8,806 nt of DNA from Actinomycetospora sp. (GTDB lineage: Bacteria > Actinomycetota > Actinomycetes > Mycobacteriales > Pseudonocardiaceae). Below are positions 5,140-8,806 of this stretch, piece after piece (position 1 is the first letter of the stretch; every line of letters starts with the position of its first letter). Below the pieces are notes generated by a model. That model had not been told where the DNA came from, searched no databases, and saw nothing but the letters and a program-made list of their open reading frames with translations. A program made the position numbers and the translations under genes. The stretch spans positions 1 to 8,806 of the forward strand of contig JAICLN010000170.1 in NCBI GenBank assembly GCA_025925615.1. The letters are read 5' to 3'.

Positions 5140-6006
5140 CTACTCCTCGACGGTGCGCACGTGCACGACGTCGCCCGCGGACACCGTCGTCCGCGTCCCG
5201 TCCGCGGACGAGCGCACGACGAGCCGCCCGTCGTCGTCGATCTCCTCGGCCTGCCCCTCCAGCGTGCGGTCCCCGGGCAGCGCGACCCGCACGGTGCTCC
5301 CGAGCGTCGCGCAGCGCCGCCGGTAGCCCGCGAGCAGCCCGGCCCGCGCGGCGTCGCCCCGCGCGGCCCGCCAGTCCTCGTCGAGGGAGGCGAGCGTCGC
5401 GAGGACGTCGCCGAGCACGTCGGGACGGGAGCGCCGCACGCTCTGGGCCAGCAGCGAGGTGCCCCCCTCGGGGAGCTCGGCCTCCGGGGTGGCGACGTTG
5501 ATCCCGATGCCGATGACCAGCGCCTGCGTCGGCGTCCCATCCTCTTGGCTACCGCCGTCGACCACCTCGGCGAGGATCCCGGCGCCCTTGCGCTGCGCGG
5601 GACCGAGCAGCAGGTCGTTCGGCCACCTCAGCGCGGCCGTCACCGGGGCGGCCCCCGCGGCGGGCCGGTAGTCCTCCATCGCGACGACGAGGGCGAGCCC
5701 GGCGATCAGCGGCGCCCAGCCCCACTGCGCGAGCGGGACCTGCGTCGGGCGCAGCAGCACCGAGAAGGTCAGGCCCTCCGACGGCGCCGCCTCCCAGGAC
5801 CGCTCCCGCCGGCCCCGCCCGGCGTCCTGGTGGTGGGCGAGGAGCACGGTGCGGTCCGGCGCCCCGCCCGCGGCGGCCACGGTGAGGTCGGCATTCGTCG
5901 ACCCCGTGCGGTCGACGACGTCGACGCGGGCCCACGGCCCCTGCGGCGCGACGGCGGTCTGCCGCAGCGCGGCCCAGGCCGCGGCCTCCTGTATCCCGGG
6001 GAGCAT
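5140..6006 (-). CDS. birA: Biotin-[acetyl-CoA-carboxylase] ligase BirA (no DNA-binding domain)
   Basis: A 288-residue biotin protein ligase. It forms biotinyl-5'-AMP and transfers biotin to the lysine of biotin-carrier domains, here most importantly the carboxylase alpha subunit that partners AccD5. There is no N-terminal helix-turn-helix, so it is the monofunctional type and not a repressor. Visible motifs are the RTGSTNAD substrate loop (33-40), the adenylate-binding loop GRGRRERSW (63-71), RWPND (127-131), RKGAGILAE with the catalytic-type Lys140, and GIGIN (166-170). The C-terminal domain (about 235-288) is the usual small SH3-like fold. The loop has Glu68 where E. coli BirA has Gly120 (GRGRRGR), and Arg127 replaces the usual Lys of KWPND; both look tolerated variants. 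ATG 6006 lies 6 nt after a TACCGT box. The gene is divergent from accD5 across 104 bp and upstream of the PH-domain gene. Confidence 0.95.
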   Translation of the reverse strand: MLPGIQEAAAWAALRQTAVAPQGPWARVDVVDRTGSTNADLTVAAAGGAPDRTVLLAHHQDAGRGRRERSWEAAPSEGLTFSVLLRPTQVPLAQWGWAPLIAGLALVVAMEDYRPAAGAAPVTAALRWPNDLLLGPAQRKGAGILAEVVDGGSQEDGTPTQALVIGIGINVATPEAELPEGGTSLLAQSVRRSRPDVLGDVLATLASLDEDWRAARGDAARAGLLAGYRRRCATLGSTVRVALPGDRTLEGQAEEIDDDGRLVVRSSADGTRTTVSAGDVVHVRTVEE

Positions 6007-6012
6007 GCGCGC

Positions 6013-6018
6013 ACGGTA
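6013..6018 (-). promoter_or_regulatory. -10 box TACCGT of birA
   Basis: TACCGT on the minus strand (6018 to 6013) ends 6 nt before the ATG at 6006, placing +1 on the start codon. No Shine-Dalgarno site is present, so a leaderless mRNA is likely. Confidence 0.5.
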
Positions 6019-6096
6019 ACGGCCACCCCCGACACCGTCGGCGACGTGCCCGTTCTCACTCCCCGGTTCGTCTGGGTGCGCACCCCGGGGTGTCGC

Positions 6097-6102
6097 TAGG
6101 GT
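6097..6102 (+). promoter_or_regulatory. -10 box TAGGGT of accD5
   Basis: TAGGGT ends 8 nt before the ATG at 6111. The same hexamer with the same spacing and a similar following sequence occurs at maf. It lies inside the longer reading frame from GTG 6090, which argues that ATG 6111 is the true start. Confidence 0.5.
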
Positions 6103-6110
6103 CCGCGCTC

Positions 6111-7754
6111 ATGACCGCCGCGACGAAGCCGCCGCCCGAGCCCCACGAGGCCGCGGACGAGCCCGACGTCCACACCTCCGCAGGCAAGCTGGCCGACTGG
6201 TACCGCCGCCAGGACGACGTCGTCCACGCCGGGTCGGAGCGCGCCGTCGAGCGCCAGCACGCGCGGGGGCGCAAGACCGCCCGCGAGCGCATCGACCTGC
6301 TGCTCGACGAGGGCAGCTTCCTCGAGTTCGACGCCATGGCCCGGCACCGCTCGACGAACTTCGGGCTGGAGGCGAACCGCCCCTACGGCGACGGCGTCGT
6401 CACCGGCCAGGGCACCGTCGACGGCCGCCCCGTCTGCGTGTTCTCCCAGGACGCGACGGTGTTCGGCGGCGCGCTCGGCGAGGTCTACGGCGAGAAGATC
6501 GTCAAGGTCATGGACGTGGCCATGAAGATCGGCTGCCCCGTCGTCGGGATCAACGACGGCGGCGGCGCGCGCATCCAGGAGGGCGTGGTCGCGCTCGGGC
6601 TCTACGGCGAGATCTTCCGCCGCAACTCGCACGCCTCCGGCGTCGTCCCCCAGATCTCGCTGGTGATGGGCCCGGCGGCCGGCGGCGCGGTGTACTCCCC
6701 CGCGCTCACCGACTTCACGGTCATGGTCGACGAGACGTCGTTCATGTTCATCACCGGTCCGGACGTCATCAAGACGGTCACCGGGGAGGACGTCGAGTTC
6801 GAGACCCTCGGCGGCGCCCGCACCCACAACACCACCTCGGGCAACGCCCACTACCTCGCCTCCGACGAGGAGGACGCGATCACCTACGTGCAGGAGCTCC
6901 TGGGCTACCTGCCGTCGAACAACCTCACCGAGCCGCCGCGCCTGCCCGCCCAGGAGGAGACCGGCTCGGTCGAGGACGCGATCACCGACGAGGACCGGGA
7001 GCTCGACGCCCTCGTCCCCGACTCCCCGAACCAGCCCTACGACATCCGCGAGGTCATCCGCGGCGTCGTCGACGACGACGAGTTCCTCGAGGTCCAGGAG
7101 CTCTACGCATCGAACATCGTGGTCGGGTACGGCCGGGTCGAGGGCCGCGCGGTCGGCGTCGTCGCCAACCAGCCCACCCAGCTCGCCGGCTGCCTCGACA
7201 TCGGGGCCAGCGAGAAGGCGGCCCGGTTCGTCCGCACCTGCGACGCGTTCAACATCCCGGTGCTGACCTTCGTCGACGTTCCCGGCTTCCTGCCCGGCGT
7301 CGACCAGGAATACAACGGGATCATCCGGCGCGGCGCGAAGCTGATCTACGCCTACGCCGAGGCCACCGTCCCGCTGATCACCGTCATCTGCCGCAAGGCC
7401 TACGGCGGCGCGTACGACGTGATGGGCTCCAAGCACCTCGGCGCCGACCTCAACCTCGCCTGGCCGACCGCGCAGATCGCGGTCACCGGCGCGTCGGGCG
7501 CGGTGAGCATCCTCTACCGCAAGGAGCTCAAGAAGACCGAGGACGACGGTGGCGACGTCGAGGCGCGCCGGGCCGAGCTGCAGCAGGAGTACGAGGACAC
7601 CCTCGCCAACCCCTACATCGCGGCCGAGCGCGGCTACGTGGACGCGGTGGTCCCGCCCTCGTACACCCGCGGCTACGTCGCGCGGGCGCTGCGCTCGTTC
7701 GGGAACAAGCGCGAGACGCTCCCGCCCAAGAAGCACGGGAACATCCCGCTGTGA
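6111..7754 (+). CDS. accD5: Acyl-CoA (propionyl-CoA) carboxylase beta subunit, AccD5/PccB type
   Basis: A 547-residue carboxyltransferase subunit. With a biotinylated alpha subunit it moves CO2 from carboxybiotin to propionyl-CoA (and often acetyl-CoA), giving methylmalonyl-CoA for methyl-branched lipids, polyketides and propionate use. It carries two crotonase-like halves. The N-terminal oxyanion region is [13 protein letters not shown] (146-158) with [12 protein letters not shown] (187-198); the C-terminal one is [18 protein letters not shown] (429-446). Asp436 in GGAYDVM appears to match Asp422 of Streptomyces PccB, a residue linked to propionyl-CoA preference, so a propionyl-CoA carboxylase is favoured. 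Length and the C-terminal KKHGNIPL match actinobacterial AccD5/PccB. The GTG at 6090 would add 7 residues but contains the -10 box. The alpha subunit is not here; BirA, which would biotinylate it, is divergent, and AccE follows after 34 bp. Confidence 0.96.
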   Translation: MTAATKPPPEPHEAADEPDVHTSAGKLADWYRRQDDVVHAGSERAVERQHARGRKTARERIDLLLDEGSFLEFDAMARHRSTNFGLEANRPYGDGVVTGQGTVDGRPVCVFSQDATVFGGALGEVYGEKIVKVMDVAMKIGCPVVGINDGGGARIQEGVVALGLYGEIFRRNSHASGVVPQISLVMGPAAGGAVYSPALTDFTVMVDETSFMFITGPDVIKTVTGEDVEFETLGGARTHNTTSGNAHYLASDEEDAITYVQELLGYLPSNNLTEPPRLPAQEETGSVEDAITDEDRELDALVPDSPNQPYDIREVIRGVVDDDEFLEVQELYASNIVVGYGRVEGRAVGVVANQPTQLAGCLDIGASEKAARFVRTCDAFNIPVLTFVDVPGFLPGVDQEYNGIIRRGAKLIYAYAEATVPLITVICRKAYGGAYDVMGSKHLGADLNLAWPTAQIAVTGASGAVSILYRKELKKTEDDGGDVEARRAELQQEYEDTLANPYIAAERGYVDAVVPPSYTRGYVARALRSFGNKRETLPPKKHGNIPL

Positions 7755-7756
7755 GA

Positions 7757-7782
7757 CGGAGCGGAGCGGAGCTCGAACGGAG
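7757..7782 (+). promoter_or_regulatory. CGGAG repeats before accE, including its Shine-Dalgarno site
   Basis: CGGAG occurs three times head to tail (7757-7771) and once more at 7778-7782. The last copy gives GGAG 6 nt before the GTG at 7789 and is the probable Shine-Dalgarno site. The others are extra SD-like sequences in a gap of only 34 bp. Confidence 0.6.
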
Positions 7783-7788
7783 AATGCT

Positions 7789-8013
7789 GTGAGCGAGGAC
7801 GAGCAGCCGGAGCGGCCGGTGCTGCGGATCGTGCGCGGTCACCCGACGCCCGAGGAGGTGGCCGCGCTGACCGCCGTGCTCGCGGCCGCCTCGGGCGGTG
7901 GCCGCGAGCCGGAGGACAGCGGGCCGGCGTCGGCGTGGACCGAGCGCGAGTCGCTGGTCCGCCGCCCGCTCACTCCTGGCCCGGCCGCGTGGCGGATGTC
8001 GAACTGGCGGTAG
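7789..8013 (+). CDS. accE: Acyl-CoA carboxylase epsilon subunit
   Basis: A 74-residue protein of the small actinobacterial carboxylase epsilon family (AccE/PccE). It assists assembly and activity of the complex between the biotinylated alpha subunit and AccD5. The N-terminal part PVLRIVRGHPTPEEVAALTA (10-29) and C-terminal part RRPLTPGPAAWRMS (58-71) are the two conserved family blocks; the middle is variable, Gly- and acid-rich. The GTG start has a good GGAG site; the nearby ATG at 7784 reads straight into a stop and is excluded. The gene lies 34 bp after accD5 on the same strand and is surely co-transcribed. A hairpin begins 12 bp after its stop. Confidence 0.93.
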   Translation: MSEDEQPERPVLRIVRGHPTPEEVAALTAVLAAASGGGREPEDSGPASAWTERESLVRRPLTPGPAAWRMSNWR

Positions 8014-8025
8014 CCCTCCCCCACC

Positions 8026-8080
8026 CGGCGCGAGGGGAACCTTCGTACGCACGGAGCGGCCGGATCCTCCCCTCGCGCCG
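8026..8080. terminator. 13-bp perfect inverted repeat between accE and maf, likely terminator
   Basis: CGGCGCGAGGGGA (8026-8038) pairs exactly with TCCCCTCGCGCCG (8068-8080) around a 29-nt loop. It starts 12 bp after accE and ends 26 bp before the maf -10 box, the expected place to end accD5-accE transcripts. No T-run follows. The loop contains CGTACG and GGATCC palindromes. A protein-binding or RNA regulatory role is an alternative. Confidence 0.6.
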
Positions 8081-8106
8081 ACGCGCGGGGGAAGACCCGG
8101 CGCCCG

Positions 8107-8112
8107 TAGGGT
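8107..8112 (+). promoter_or_regulatory. -10 box TAGGGT of maf
   Basis: TAGGGT ends 8 nt before the GTG at 8121, the same hexamer and spacing as at accD5. No Shine-Dalgarno site is present. This suggests maf has its own leaderless transcript behind the accE hairpin. Confidence 0.5.
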
Positions 8113-8120
8113 CCCGCGCC

Positions 8121-8771
8121 GTGCGCCTCGTCCTCGCGTCCGCCTCCCCTGCCCGTCGGTCCGTGCTGCGCGCGGCCGGCGTCGAACCCGACGTGGTGGT
8201 CTCCGACGTCGACGAGGAGGCCCTGCTCGCCGAGCTGGGCGAGACGAGCCCCGCGGAGCGGGTCACGGCGCTCGCGCTGGCCAAGGCCCGCGTCGTCGCC
8301 GGCCGGGTCGGGACCGAGGCCGACGACGACAGCCCGTTCGACGGCGTCGTCATCGGCTGCGACTCGATGCTCGACCTCGAGGGCGAGCTGGTCGGCAAGC
8401 CCGGCACGCTGGAGGCCGCGCGCGGCCGCTGGGACCAGATGGCGGGCCGCCACGGCGAGCTCCTCACCGGGCACGCCGTCATCCGCGTGCGCGGCGGCGA
8501 GCCGGAGGCCGAGATCTCGGGCCACGCGGCGACGCTGGTGACCTTCGCGTCGCCCACCACCCCGGAGCTCGAGGCCTACCTCGCCTCGGGCGAGCCGCTC
8601 TCGGTGGCGGGCGCGTTCACCCTCGACGGGCTCGGCGGCTGGTTCGTGGAGGGCATCCAGGGCGACCCGTCCAACGTCGTCGGGATCAGCCTGCCGCTGA
8701 CCCGCCACCTGCTCGCGGAGCTCGGCGTCGCGATCAGCGCTCTGTGGGCGTCGGCGGCGCCGGCCGGCTGA
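8121..8771 (+). CDS. maf: Maf-family nucleoside triphosphate pyrophosphatase
   Basis: A 216-residue cytoplasmic Maf/YhdE-type enzyme that hydrolyses non-canonical or excess nucleoside triphosphates (commonly dTTP, UTP and modified pyrimidine nucleotides) to the monophosphate and pyrophosphate. Motifs in order: the N-terminal LVLASASPARR (3-13) with the substrate-binding SxSPxR, the catalytic-type Asp81 in GCDSML, GKP (92-94), the TGHAV strand (116-120), and the C-terminal VAGAFTLDGLGGWFVEGIQG with GDPSNVVG (181-188). Full length. GTG 8121 is chosen since it gives the canonical MRLVLASASP start and sits 8 nt after TAGGGT; the frame is open further upstream through the hairpin but with no family sequence. 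From memory Maf also follows accE in mycobacteria (Rv3282). The preferred substrate cannot be settled from the motifs. Confidence 0.94.
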   Translation: MRLVLASASPARRSVLRAAGVEPDVVVSDVDEEALLAELGETSPAERVTALALAKARVVAGRVGTEADDDSPFDGVVIGCDSMLDLEGELVGKPGTLEAARGRWDQMAGRHGELLTGHAVIRVRGGEPEAEISGHAATLVTFASPTTPELEAYLASGEPLSVAGAFTLDGLGGWFVEGIQGDPSNVVGISLPLTRHLLAELGVAISALWASAAPAG

Positions 8772-8806
8772 CCGGGGCACGCGACGCGGCCGGACGCGGC
8801 GGGAGG
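8772..8806. other. Downstream end of window, no gene visible
   Basis: These 35 bp hold no start codon of a recognisable gene. The last bases, GGGAGG, look like a Shine-Dalgarno site, so a plus-strand gene probably starts just outside. In mycobacteria I recall a rhodanese-type sulfurtransferase (SseA) in this place. Confidence 0.35.

Noticed and set aside
6096..7736. 546-codon open frame on the strand opposite accD5
   Set aside because: It mirrors accD5 almost exactly and has a low-complexity Val/Gly/Asp/Ala/Arg make-up; long antisense frames are expected in very GC-rich coding DNA. The sense frame has full family motifs.
1..8806. CRISPR array, tRNA, phage or insertion-sequence remnants
   Set aside because: No regular spaced repeats, cloverleaf, transposase, integrase or terminal repeats were found on either strand; the only repeats are those listed.

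Overview
This window is very GC-rich chromosomal DNA from an actinomycete, most likely a member of the Pseudonocardiales or a close relative. The evidence is the strong G/C bias at third codon positions, GTG starts, TAnnnT-type -10 boxes lying directly before start codons, and above all gene order. The run GtrA protein ... PH-domain membrane protein, BirA, AccD5, AccE, Maf matches, from memory, the order around Rv3277-Rv3282 in Mycobacterium tuberculosis. No tRNA, rRNA, CRISPR array, insertion sequence or phage gene was seen.

Layout, left to right. (1) 1-328, minus: the start of a small multi-spanning membrane protein cut by the window edge. It is preceded by a recognisable promoter whose -10 box and start point overlap a perfect 16-bp palindrome, a likely repressor operator. 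(2) 467-958, plus: a GtrA-family membrane protein that meets the next gene tail to tail with 6 bp between them. (3) 965-2930, minus: a two-component system, OmpR/PhoB-type response regulator first and sensor histidine kinase second, 10 bp apart. (4) 2998-3804, plus: an inositol-monophosphatase-fold enzyme, best read as the histidinol-phosphatase HisN, divergent from the regulator. (5) 3812-4099, minus: a small unrecognised protein with a 15-bp in-frame tandem repeat. (6) 4100-4329: a non-coding stretch holding two diverged copies of a ~67-bp element spaced 103 bp apart. (7) 4330-6006, minus: biotin-protein ligase BirA, then a bacterial PH-domain membrane protein with an unusual acidic, Trp-containing C-terminal tail. 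(8) 6111-8771, plus: AccD5/PccB-type acyl-CoA carboxylase beta subunit, the small epsilon subunit AccE, a strong hairpin, and the nucleotide pyrophosphatase Maf. The last 35 bp hold no gene but end in a Shine-Dalgarno-like GGGAGG.

The functional core is the acyl-CoA carboxylase cluster. AccD5 and AccE are the carboxyltransferase and epsilon subunits of a biotin-dependent carboxylase that makes (methyl)malonyl-CoA for lipid synthesis. Divergent BirA attaches biotin to the alpha subunit, which is encoded elsewhere. The two-component pair, HisN and the small gene lie between the GtrA gene and the PH gene, which I recall as adjacent in mycobacteria, so they look like a lineage-specific insertion or rearrangement.

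Six genes that begin transcription units (GtrA, response regulator, HisN, BirA, AccD5, Maf) have a -10-like box 6 or 8 nt before the start codon and no Shine-Dalgarno sequence, suggesting leaderless mRNAs. Genes inside units, or with a leader (kinase, AccE, PH protein, the first membrane protein), have one. I found no clearly new multi-gene system. The least explained items are the 67-bp repeat pair, the small gene at 3812-4099, the tail of the PH protein, and the long hairpin between accE and maf.
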